This document shows, piece by piece, positions 16,404 to 24,495 of a DNA stretch of 62,594 nt. The notes below the pieces were generated by a model, which saw nothing but the letters and a program-made list of their open reading frames with translations, had not been told where the DNA came from and did not search any database. This DNA is from CAZUMW01 sp964621615 (GTDB lineage Bacteria; Desulfobacterota; WTBG01; CAIYCZ01; CAIRTM01), in assembly GCA_964621615.1 (NCBI GenBank), contig CAZUMW010000027.1, positions 1 through 62,594 on the forward strand, written 5' to 3'. Every line of letters starts with the position of its first letter. The stretch's first letter is position 1. A program made the position numbers and the translations under genes.

Positions 16404-17699
16404 TCAGGAAACCCGCTTGAATACAAGAGCCGTGCTCTGGCCGCCCAGGCCCTGCGTGATATTCATAGCGGCCCGCAGCTGCTTTTTGACCGGCTCGCCG
16501 GTGATTATATTGAGCCTGCAGTCATCATCAGGCTGCTCGCAGTGATACGTCGGAGGTATGATGCCCTTTGATATCGCCAGTGCAGTATAAATCGACTCGA
16601 TAGCGCCGGCGCCCGACCCGGTGTGCCCGGTCAGTGATTTGTGCGCGCTTACCGGCACCTCGCCCGCGAGGTCTCCGAAAACCGCTGACAGCGCCCGCGC
16701 TTCCGCCCGGTCAGCATCCGGTGTTGCCAGCCCGTCCGCGCATGTCCAGTCTATTGATTCGAGGGGCGATTCAGCGTCCTCGAGTGACCGCCTCGCCGAG
16801 CGGACGATGCCGGACCCGTCCGGATCGGGATTGTACAGGTGGTATGCGCTTGAGGAGTTGCCGTACCCGGCCACTTCTGCATAGATATGCGCGCCGCGCC
16901 TGCGGGCGTGCTCGTATTCTTCAATAACGAGAAATCCGGCACCCTCTCCCGCCACGCTGCCCGAGCGTGTCCGGTCAAAGGGGCGGCAGGCATCAGCCGG
17001 GCTGTCGCTGTGAGATAGAAGATGAAAGGAATCGAGGCCGAAAATGGTGTTCGGCGTAATCAGCGAATCATACCCTCCGGCAATAATAATGTCTGAAAGG
17101 CCCCGCCTGATTGCGCGCATGGCATCTCCCACTGCCTGGGCCCCACCGGTATAGGACGACACGATGTTGTCGTTTTCGCCCTGTATATTGTACTTAAGCG
17201 AAATATAATAAAACGCGTTGTTCGGGAGTGCTTTGAGCAGAAACAGAGGGTAGGCGATGGGGATACCCTTTTCGCCGAACCTGGCAGAGTCGAACCGCTG
17301 ATTTTCTTCATCCCAGGACTGAAGTATGGGCTCGGAGAGATCCTCAACGCCGGGGCCGTCGTCAAATCCGCCGCCGCCGGAGCCGACAATTGCTCCGAGG
17401 CGCGTGGGGTCGCAGGCTTCAAAGTCAATCCCGGCGTCCTCTACCGCCAGCTGCGCGGCCGCAAGCGCCAGGTGTACATTAAAGAATGTCAGCCTGATTG
17501 TTTTGCGGTCTTTGATAAACCGGCGGGGGTCAAAATCGGTCACTTCAGCCCCAAGCGATACCGGCAGATGGTCGGCGTTAATTTTAGAGAACCGGCCGAT
17601 GCCCGATGCGCCGCTGAGCAGGTTCTGCCAGTTTTCTGCGGCGCCGACCCCGATAGGGGAAACCACGCCGATGCCGGTAATAACTGCCCGTTTTTTCAT
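16404..17699 (-). CDS. ketosynthase-like protein lacking catalytic Cys and one His
   Basis: A 431-residue FabF-fold protein. Where the nucleophile should be, the sequence reads SSYTGGAQAVG, with Tyr in place of Cys. The first catalytic His is replaced by Asp (CADGLATPDAD). The second His is kept (HKSLTGHTGSG), and the C-terminal LGGQSTALV is normal. Type II polyketide systems pair an active ketosynthase with an inactive partner, the chain length factor. This protein and its upstream neighbour are candidates for that role. The overall fold motifs and length are well preserved, which argues against simple decay. Confidence 0.88.
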   Translation of the reverse strand: MKKRAVITGIGVVSPIGVGAAENWQNLLSGASGIGRFSKINADHLPVSLGAEVTDFDPRRFIKDRKTIRLTFFNVHLALAAAQLAVEDAGIDFEACDPTRLGAIVGSGGGGFDDGPGVEDLSEPILQSWDEENQRFDSARFGEKGIPIAYPLFLLKALPNNAFYYISLKYNIQGENDNIVSSYTGGAQAVGDAMRAIRRGLSDIIIAGGYDSLITPNTIFGLDSFHLLSHSDSPADACRPFDRTRSGSVAGEGAGFLVIEEYEHARRRGAHIYAEVAGYGNSSSAYHLYNPDPDGSGIVRSARRSLEDAESPLESIDWTCADGLATPDADRAEARALSAVFGDLAGEVPVSAHKSLTGHTGSGAGAIESIYTALAISKGIIPPTYHCEQPDDDCRLNIITGEPVKKQLRAAMNITQGLGGQSTALVFKRVS

Positions 17700-17722
17700 A
17701 AAAGAATGCGTCCTGAAAAAAA

Positions 17723-19006
17723 TTATTGATACTTTTTTATCACAAGAGAAACATGCTCTCCCGTAAAACCAAAGGTATTTGAGATAGCACAGTTTATCTG
17801 TTTTTTCAAAGCTTTTTTGGCGATCGGGAGCCCCGGTACCGGCTCTTTGCCGGTGTGATTAAGCGTCGGGGGGACGCAGTCCCTGCTGACTGAGAGCGCG
17901 GTCGACAAAGCATCAAATGCGCCCGCAGCAGGAAGCATGTATCCTGTCAGCGGCTTGGTGGAGCTGACCGCCAGATGCTTGAAACGGGAGCCGAATAACG
18001 CCTCTGCTGCCTGTGCCTCGGCTGCATCCTGCTGCGCCACGCCCTTGCCCTCGGCGTTAATGTAGTCGATATCGGAAGCGCTGAGCTGCGCGTCTTCAAG
18101 CGCTTTTTCCATGCACAGGCGCATCGCCTGCGGGTCGTCCCCTCCGGCGCTGCTGAACACAGAGGCGCATCCGCCTATTTCCGCATATATGTGTGCACCA
18201 CGCTTCCGGGCGCTGCCAAGGCTTTCGAGCACCAGAATCACGGCCCCTTCGCCGAGTACACAGCCTCCTGCATCTTCGCAGAAGGGGCGGCAGGGTCGGG
18301 CGCCTTCAGCCAGCAGGCCGCATGAGGACAGTGATATGATATGTACGGTATTGAGCGCGTAGCTGCCGCCGGCAATAAAGATGCCGGCCTCGCCGCTTTG
18401 AATGCTTTTGACGGCTGCAGCGATAGCCTGTGCACCGCCGGCATCGGGCGAGCTGAATGCGCAGTTTTGTCCCTGAAACCGGTGCTGAATAGCGATATGG
18501 CACAGGCTCATATTCGGCAGCACGGACAATGGCCACAGCGGGTTTACCGCCTGCGACGGATCCTTTGTGCTGATTGGGGTTTCGGGGCGTCGCGCCTCAT
18601 CGAGAATATAGGTGCGCATATCACCGCCGACAGCTTCACAGGAGGCAACGAGGCCTTCCTCGGCGGTATATTGTGTGCCGTCTGTGCCCAGTGATATACC
18701 GACAGACTCCGGGGGGTGCTCCCGCTCAGAAAACGCTGCGTCCCCGACAGCGCATGCCGTTGCCGCAAGCGCATACTGAATAGTCCGGTTCATGACTTTC
18801 AGCGATTTCGGCTTTATATTATAGGAGCGGGGATTGAACTGCCTGACCTCTCCGGCGAGGCCGGCGGGAAACGAGGCGTACTGAAAAGCGCTGATCGGTG
18901 CAATGCCGCTCGTGCCGTTGCACAGACAGCGCCAGTTGTCTTCAATAGTGTTTCCGCAGGGAGAGATAACACCCAGTCCGGTTATAACAACGCGACAGCG
19001 GGACAT
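17723..19006 (-). CDS. ketosynthase-like protein lacking all three catalytic residues
   Basis: A 427-residue FabF-fold protein whose start abuts the stop of the preceding active ketosynthase gene, suggesting coupled translation of the pair. The nucleophile position reads SSPDAGGAQAIA (Cys to Asp), the HGTGT motif reads AEGKGVAQQD (His to Glu), and the second His is Tyr (TKPLTGYMLPA). It is thus catalytically dead by motif yet full length. A KSalpha/KSbeta-type heterodimer with the upstream protein is the simplest reading. It may instead decarboxylate, or only scaffold. Confidence 0.87.
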   Translation of the reverse strand: MSRCRVVITGLGVISPCGNTIEDNWRCLCNGTSGIAPISAFQYASFPAGLAGEVRQFNPRSYNIKPKSLKVMNRTIQYALAATACAVGDAAFSEREHPPESVGISLGTDGTQYTAEEGLVASCEAVGGDMRTYILDEARRPETPISTKDPSQAVNPLWPLSVLPNMSLCHIAIQHRFQGQNCAFSSPDAGGAQAIAAAVKSIQSGEAGIFIAGGSYALNTVHIISLSSCGLLAEGARPCRPFCEDAGGCVLGEGAVILVLESLGSARKRGAHIYAEIGGCASVFSSAGGDDPQAMRLCMEKALEDAQLSASDIDYINAEGKGVAQQDAAEAQAAEALFGSRFKHLAVSSTKPLTGYMLPAAGAFDALSTALSVSRDCVPPTLNHTGKEPVPGLPIAKKALKKQINCAISNTFGFTGEHVSLVIKKYQ

Positions 19007-20365
19007 TTAGTCGAACTTTTTCACAAGAATTGATGCGTTCTGTCCTCCAAAAGCAAATGAATTAGAAAGTATGGTGTTGATTTCTTTTTCTCTGGAGGTG
19101 TTCGGAACGTAATCGAGATCGCACTCAGGATCCGGATACTCATAGTTAATTGTCGGGGCAATGATGTGCTCGTTCAGCGTCAGTATGCTTATGATAAGCT
19201 CAATGGAAGCGGCGCTGGCAATCAGGTGTCCCATCATGGATTTGTTTGAGCTTATGGGGATTTCGTATGAGCGGTCTTTGAACACGTTTTTGATTGCCGC
19301 GGTTTCGCTTTTGTCGTTCAGATATGTTGAGGTTCCGTGTGCGTTAATGTAATCAACATCCTCAAAAGAGCAGCCGGCATCCTCAAGGGCGGCGCTCATG
19401 CAGATATTGGCGCCGTGGCCGTCCTCGGGGGAGGCGGTAATCCGGTAGGCATTGGAGGACGAGCCGTACCCGACAATCTCTCCAAGAATCCGGGCGCCCC
19501 GCTTGCGCGCGTGGGACAGATCCTCCAGAACAATGATCCCCGAGCCCTCGCCAAGCACAAAGCCGTCCCGCTTGAGGTCAAACGGCCGCGAGGATTTTTC
19601 GGGGTCGGTGTTGTTTTTTGAAAGGGATTTTATTTTGTTAAACCCGGCAAGGGTGACCTCTCCGATCATGGAGTCGCAGCCGCCCGTTATCATTACCTCG
19701 GCATCGCCATCCTGAATCATTCGCATTGCCCTGCCGATGGCCTGGGCCGAGGAGGCGCAGGCGCTCGAGGACGTGCGCACCGGCCCCTGAATGTTGCACA
19801 GCACCGACAGGATATTTGCCGCCATGTATGCGCCCTTGCGGAACGGCCAGATGCGGCCCAGATGCTTTGCTGTCATCAGGTGCGGAAAGGGGTGGTTGTT
19901 GAAGCCAAGCTCCCGGCGCATTTCCAGCAGCTCGTAGACGGTTTTGGGATCAAACAGCTTGTCATACTCTGAGGGGCGTGCGGTCTCTTCGTCGCTGCCG
20001 AGTGAAATCCCGACATGCGCAGTATCCTGGCCTTCTTTCAGGCAAAGGCCTGCATGTCGGATAGCCTCTTTTGCCGCCTGAATGCAGAACTGAGAGCTTC
20101 GTCCCAGAAAGGGCTTCATGCAGTCTGGAACCTGCTCGGTGAAATTAAAGTTTTTGACCTCTGCGGCTATTTTTACCGGATAGGTCGATGCATCAAAAAT
20201 GCTGATCGGCCCGATTCCCGATCGGCCGCTGATAAGATTGTTCCATGATTCCTTGATGGTGTTTCCCAGCGGGGTCACCGCTCCCATTCCGGTTACCACC
20301 ACGCGTTTGCGATCATCTCTGTACGCTGTTTTTTTTCCGGTGCTGCTGTAGTAGTAGGCAGTCAT
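19007..20365 (-). CDS. beta-ketoacyl-ACP synthase, FabF type (active triad), first gene of the locus
   Basis: A 452-residue ketosynthase with about 18 extra N-terminal residues rich in Tyr, Ser and Lys before the conserved RVVVTGMGAVTPLG. The triad is intact: Cys in SSACASSAQAIG, His in NAHGTSTYLND and His in KSMMGHLIASA. It closely resembles the ketosynthase at 10268-11563. The next gene begins at the base after its stop and encodes an inactive ketosynthase, so the two probably form a heterodimer. It is the promoter-proximal gene of the minus-strand locus. Confidence 0.92.
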   Translation of the reverse strand: MTAYYYSSTGKKTAYRDDRKRVVVTGMGAVTPLGNTIKESWNNLISGRSGIGPISIFDASTYPVKIAAEVKNFNFTEQVPDCMKPFLGRSSQFCIQAAKEAIRHAGLCLKEGQDTAHVGISLGSDEETARPSEYDKLFDPKTVYELLEMRRELGFNNHPFPHLMTAKHLGRIWPFRKGAYMAANILSVLCNIQGPVRTSSSACASSAQAIGRAMRMIQDGDAEVMITGGCDSMIGEVTLAGFNKIKSLSKNNTDPEKSSRPFDLKRDGFVLGEGSGIIVLEDLSHARKRGARILGEIVGYGSSSNAYRITASPEDGHGANICMSAALEDAGCSFEDVDYINAHGTSTYLNDKSETAAIKNVFKDRSYEIPISSNKSMMGHLIASAASIELIISILTLNEHIIAPTINYEYPDPECDLDYVPNTSREKEINTILSNSFAFGGQNASILVKKFD

Positions 20366-20732
20366 TGTTTTTCATTACCCCATTCAGGAAAAAAATCTTG
20401 TTCCGATACTGTAATATGTGTTTATAATGCCGGTGTGTTTATCTGAACTATCCGAAAAGGCTTTATAAATTTCAACATAGAGTGAGCAAATAGCGTACCA
20501 ACCACGGTTTTATTATGTGGTCAGCCCGGGCCGATAAGGAATTGTCTGGTTATTTCAATGGGTTAGCTTAAAAAAACGAAAAAAAATAAGCTCTCGGCGG
20601 TTTTTGGGAGAGTGGAAGAACCCCCGCTTTTGGTTCAATAGAGCCGAAAGCTCATACGTTACAGATATGCAAATGGTTCTTTTGAGCCAAACAATGCGCA
20701 CTAATGTGCAGACCCTGCTGTTGGTTTAGCCG
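20366..20732. other. 367-base divergent intergenic region with inverted repeats
   Basis: This region separates the ketosynthase locus from the sensory operon. AGCTCTCGGC (about 20590) and GCCGAAAGCTC (about 20643) form an imperfect inverted repeat around a G/C-rich loop, followed by the small hairpin GGTTCTTTTGAGCC. Inside the loop TGGAAG and CCGCTTT place GG and GC ten bases apart (20614 and 20626), the spacing of a sigma54 promoter, but the rest of the consensus is poor. I recognise no riboswitch class. The region may hold regulatory sites for both flanking units. Confidence 0.4.
20447..20475 (-). promoter_or_regulatory. possible sigma70-type promoter of the ketosynthase locus
   Basis: On the minus strand TTGAAA (20475-20470) is followed after 17 bases by GATAGT (20452-20447). 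Transcription would start about 75 bases before the first ketosynthase gene. The hexamers are only moderate matches. Confidence 0.35.
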
Positions 20733-21674
20733 ATGTCGAAACGCAAACGGTTTGAATGCATGGTGATTATATTAGGGTGCTGTATTTTCAGCCTCTGGAG
20801 GGTCTGCATTCCGGCCGCAGGGTACGGTGCCGATATTTTTGTTGTTGCCTCAAGTGATATTATCCCGTATGAATCCTGTATCGAGGGGATTCGTGAAACG
20901 GTTGCCCCCTACAGTATGACGGTAGTAAACATACGGGAAGATATCGAAAAAGCGAAATCAATTTTAAACAAATACGACCGGTCGCCGGGAAAGCTTATAC
21001 TGGCGGTAGGATCTCAGGCCGCCTATGCGCTTGCCCGCCACCCCACTGAAACGCCGCGCCTGTTTTGCATGGTTCTGGACCCGCCGCGGCTTTTCGGCAG
21101 CGACCACCTGTATCCGGGGGTGCGGCTTGATATACCGGCCGGCGTTTATATTGAGACGGTAGCTGCCGCATTCCCGAAAAGAACCACTGTGGGGGTGTTT
21201 TTCGATCCGGCTGTGCATCAGCAGGACATGCAGCGCTTTGAAAATACTGCCCGGCAATACGGAAAAACGATTATTCCGCTTCCTGTTTCCTCTGCGCAGG
21301 ACATAGCGGAAATCGTCGAGTCAGAAAAATTTACAGCCGATGTGCTGGTTATTATTCCTGTTAACGCCCTGACAACAAAAATAGTTGAGTATATTATCGA
21401 GCGGTCGCTGCGCCGCAGCACCCCGGTTGTTGGTTACAACAGGTGGTTCGCGCAAAACGGGGCGCTTATCGCTTTTGCCGTTGACTACCGCATGGTCGGT
21501 GTTCAGACCGCCCGGCTTGCAAAAAAAATCATTGAGGGCGGCGAAGCACAGTCTGAGGAACCGGTCCGGGCCCCGGCACATATCCGTGTCATTGTCAATC
21601 TGAAGACGGCCGGAAAGCTTGATATCAGCATCTCCCCGGACGTTGTCAGGAGTGCCGACGAGGTTATCAAATGA
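20733..21674 (+). CDS. periplasmic ABC-type substrate-binding protein (ABC_sub_bind family)
   Basis: A 313-residue protein with a signal-type N-terminus (basic residues, then a hydrophobic stretch at about 9-30) and a body resembling the ABC_sub_bind family: a first lobe with AVGSQAAYALARHP and a second with YNRWFAQNGALIAFAVDYRMVG, both typical. It should reside in the periplasm or be membrane-anchored. No permease or ATPase gene is nearby. Its stop overlaps the sensor-kinase start by 4 bases, so it may act as a ligand-sensing partner of the kinase rather than a transport component. Confidence 0.8.
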   Translation: MSKRKRFECMVIILGCCIFSLWRVCIPAAGYGADIFVVASSDIIPYESCIEGIRETVAPYSMTVVNIREDIEKAKSILNKYDRSPGKLILAVGSQAAYALARHPTETPRLFCMVLDPPRLFGSDHLYPGVRLDIPAGVYIETVAAAFPKRTTVGVFFDPAVHQQDMQRFENTARQYGKTIIPLPVSSAQDIAEIVESEKFTADVLVIIPVNALTTKIVEYIIERSLRRSTPVVGYNRWFAQNGALIAFAVDYRMVGVQTARLAKKIIEGGEAQSEEPVRAPAHIRVIVNLKTAGKLDISISPDVVRSADEVIK

Positions 21675-23092
21675 TCAAGTGGGGCCTTAATATAAAATTT
21701 ATTTGCTATACGGTGTTTATCGTCGTTTTTATTTCGCTTGTATTCAGCTCGGTGTTTATATTTCAATCGCGCCAGGCGCTGTTCAGCGAATTTAACAACC
21801 GCGCACAATCGCTGGTGAAAAACCTTGCCCGCAACATCGAGGTTCCCCTTCTGATAGAAAACAAAGCAGCGCTTATGTCGCTGGCAGAAAACCTTATGGC
21901 GGAAAAGGACGTGCAGAGCGTTCTGATTGTCAATCAGCAAAGCGATGTAATGGTGTCGCTGAAGAAGGGCGGCCGGCTTCTGCCCTGGCAGAAAAAAACC
22001 ATTTCCTGCCCGGTGTATTTTGCCCCGGAGCCGCAGGCCGGCGCCGCCGGGCGCATGGAGCCCTTTTTTGACGGGGGGGATAACGCCGCGGCCGGGCGCC
22101 GCGTTCTGGGTACCGTGGAAACGGTGTTTTCCCGGACTGATATAATAAAAACGCTGTTCAGGATCAGGTGGTGGATTTTCATCGCGGCAACAGCCGCTGC
22201 TGTAATCGGGGGAATCGCCGCGTTTTATTTTTCCCGCACCATCATTATGCCGGTGCAGCGCCTTGCTCAGGCTACCTACTCCATCGCGCGCGGCAATTGG
22301 GAGGAAAAGCTCGAGGTTACCCGCTCAGACGAGCTGGGAAGCCTTACCGAGTCGTTTAACATTATGGCACACTCTCTGGTTGAAAAGCGGCGGGAGCTTG
22401 AAAAAACCTATCGGGAGCTGACGCAGAAGGAAAAAATGGCTGAAATCGGAAAATTTTCAATGATCATCGCCCATGAGCTCAAAAACCCTCTGGGCATTAT
22501 CAAGGGGTCGGTGGATATTTTAAGCAAGCCCGATATCAAGCCCGAGATACGCGATACCATGATCAGCTATATTCTGGAAGAAATACAGCGCCTGAACAAG
22601 CTTATCGATGATTTCCTTTCTTTTGCACGCCCCATGCCCCCGCGCACTGAACCGGCCAGCGTAAATGATATAGTAAAAAAGCTTGCCCGACACTTTACGG
22701 TTCGCGAAGAAGATGCTAAGGATATAGCACTGCAGACAGATCTGGGACAGGTGCCGGCAATTGAGCTTGATGAAAACCAGATTTATCAGGCGCTGTTCAA
22801 CCTTGTCACCAACGCCGCTCAGGCTATAGAAAAAAAAGGCTCGATCCGGATTGCAACCGGTGTTGAGGGAGATGCGGTAACCATTACGGTTGCCGACACG
22901 GGGCGCGGCCTTGATGATGAGATCAGGGATCGGCTGTTTGAGCCCTTCGTGACGTCAAAGGCAAAGGGAACCGGGCTTGGGCTGGCCATTGTTGAGAAAT
23001 ATGTGAACAATCATAGCGGATCTGTGCGGGTCGGGCAAAACCCCGGGGGCGGAACAGCGTTTGTGATTTCCCTCCCGATAGATGAATCGTAA
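21671..23092 (+). CDS. membrane sensor histidine kinase (NtrB/AtoS-like)
   Basis: A 473-residue kinase. A first membrane helix at about residues 8-30, a periplasmic sensor of about 125 residues and a second helix at about 160-182 lead into a HAMP domain and short coiled coil. The phosphorylated histidine is H268 in IIAHELKNPLG. The ATP-binding part shows the N box NLVTNAAQAI, DTGRGLDD, and the G boxes FEPFVTSKAKGTGLGLAIV. The gene overlaps the binding-protein gene and is followed by a sigma54-type response regulator 23 bases later, its likely partner. Confidence 0.93.
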   Translation: MIKWGLNIKFICYTVFIVVFISLVFSSVFIFQSRQALFSEFNNRAQSLVKNLARNIEVPLLIENKAALMSLAENLMAEKDVQSVLIVNQQSDVMVSLKKGGRLLPWQKKTISCPVYFAPEPQAGAAGRMEPFFDGGDNAAAGRRVLGTVETVFSRTDIIKTLFRIRWWIFIAATAAAVIGGIAAFYFSRTIIMPVQRLAQATYSIARGNWEEKLEVTRSDELGSLTESFNIMAHSLVEKRRELEKTYRELTQKEKMAEIGKFSMIIAHELKNPLGIIKGSVDILSKPDIKPEIRDTMISYILEEIQRLNKLIDDFLSFARPMPPRTEPASVNDIVKKLARHFTVREEDAKDIALQTDLGQVPAIELDENQIYQALFNLVTNAAQAIEKKGSIRIATGVEGDAVTITVADTGRGLDDEIRDRLFEPFVTSKAKGTGLGLAIVEKYVNNHSGSVRVGQNPGGGTAFVISLPIDES

Positions 23093-23115
23093 AACAGGCG
23101 GTACCGGGTGTATCC

Positions 23116-24495
23116 ATGAATAAAATTCTAATCGTTGACGACGAGCAGAAGATACGCCATATCCTGCAGATTATGCTCGAGCAGAACGGATATGCTGCAG
23201 ATCAGGCTCAGGACGGGAAAGAGGCGCTCGAGCTCATAGGGCGCTATCAGTATTCAATGATCATTACCGATCTGAAAATGCCCGGCATGGACGGCATGGC
23301 GCTTCTCAGGGAAATAAAAAAAATCGACCCCGATTATCCGGTTATTGTGCTCACGGCATACGGGTCAATCGGCTCGGCGGTTGAAGCTCTGAAAGAGGGC
23401 GCCATTGACTACATTACAAAGCCGTTTGAGGAAGAGCAGATTCTGATGACCATTAAGCGGTCCGCACGCTTTTCCGAGCTGGTTGACGAGCGGCGCGTGC
23501 ACCGCGAAGAGCTTGCCGAGTCATTTGATTTCAACAACATTGTGGCGGAGTCCCAGCACATGCTTCAGGTTTTGAAGCAGGCTGCCATGGTTTCGAAAAG
23601 CCCCAACACCACGGTGCTGCTGTTCGGGGAAAGCGGCACCGGCAAGGAGCTTCTGGCGCGTGCCATTCACTTCAACAGCCCCAGAGGCGCTAAAAAATTT
23701 GTGGCGATAAACTGTGCCGCAATTCCTGAAACGCTGATTGAAAGCGAGCTTTTCGGCCATGAGAAAGGCTCGTTTACCGGCGCAGACAAAACAAAGCAGG
23801 GAAGATTTGAGGTTGCCCATGAAGGAACCGTATTTCTTGATGAAATCGGCGATCTCTCGCTTGAAGTGCAGGCAAAGCTGCTCCGGTTTCTGCAGGAAAA
23901 AGAGTTTGAGCGGGTCGGGGGGACAGCCCCTATTCAGACCGACGTGCGCGTAATCGGGGCCACCAATAAGGATTTAAAGCAGCTTGTCGAGCAGGGGCGG
24001 TTCAGGGAGGACCTTTTCTACCGCATTAATGTATTTCCCCTGCACCTGCCGCCGCTTCGCCGGCGCAGAAAGGATATCATCCCCCTTGCCGAGCATTTTG
24101 TCCGCATTTTTGCCCGGCAGATGGGGATTCCGGAGCAGGGGCTATCAGATGAGGTCAGAAAGATTCTGTTTCAGTATCACTGGCCGGGCAACGTGCGCGA
24201 GGTGCAGAATGCGATAGAGCGAGCGGTTATTATGGCTGCGGGCGGCCCCATACGGGCTGAGCATTTCATGTTTCTGCGCCCCCGGGATGCGGTATCGAAC
24301 GATTCGGCTGATGATGTGTTTACGCTTCCCCGGGAGGGCATCAAACTGGAGGAAGTTGAGCTTGATCTGGTCAATCAGGCCCTTGAAACCACGAACAACA
24401 ACCAGACAGAGGCGGCAAAGCTGCTCGGTCTTTCGCGCGGCAAGTTCCGCATATTACTCAAACGGCTGCGGGAAAACAATGACAATAATACATAA
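23116..24495 (+). CDS. sigma54-dependent response regulator (NtrC family)
   Basis: A 459-residue three-domain regulator. The receiver holds the acidic pair at residues 9-10, phospho-acceptor Asp52 in TDLKMPGMDG and the later Lys in ITKPF. The AAA+ domain holds Walker A GESGTGKE near 173, the sigma54-contact loop at 218-223 reading GSFTGA instead of the usual GAFTGA, and FLDEIGDL. A Fis-type helix-turn-helix (NNNQTEAAKLLGLSRGKF) ends the protein. The Ala-to-Ser change in the loop is conservative and is seen in some family members. It is cotranscribed with the kinase. The targets are unknown; the flanking operons are candidates. Confidence 0.94.
   Translation: MNKILIVDDEQKIRHILQIMLEQNGYAADQAQDGKEALELIGRYQYSMIITDLKMPGMDGMALLREIKKIDPDYPVIVLTAYGSIGSAVEALKEGAIDYITKPFEEEQILMTIKRSARFSELVDERRVHREELAESFDFNNIVAESQHMLQVLKQAAMVSKSPNTTVLLFGESGTGKELLARAIHFNSPRGAKKFVAINCAAIPETLIESELFGHEKGSFTGADKTKQGRFEVAHEGTVFLDEIGDLSLEVQAKLLRFLQEKEFERVGGTAPIQTDVRVIGATNKDLKQLVEQGRFREDLFYRINVFPLHLPPLRRRRKDIIPLAEHFVRIFARQMGIPEQGLSDEVRKILFQYHWPGNVREVQNAIERAVIMAAGGPIRAEHFMFLRPRDAVSNDSADDVFTLPREGIKLEEVELDLVNQALETTNNNQTEAAKLLGLSRGKFRILLKRLRENNDNNT

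Noticed and set aside
3210..20365. Assignment of the locus to aryl polyene or ladderane synthesis
   Set aside because: Key aryl-polyene genes are absent, and a ladderane match would rest on shared enzyme classes only. Product left unnamed.
20613..20629. Sigma54 promoter before the binding-protein gene
   Set aside because: Only the invariant GG and GC spacing fits; other consensus positions are poor.
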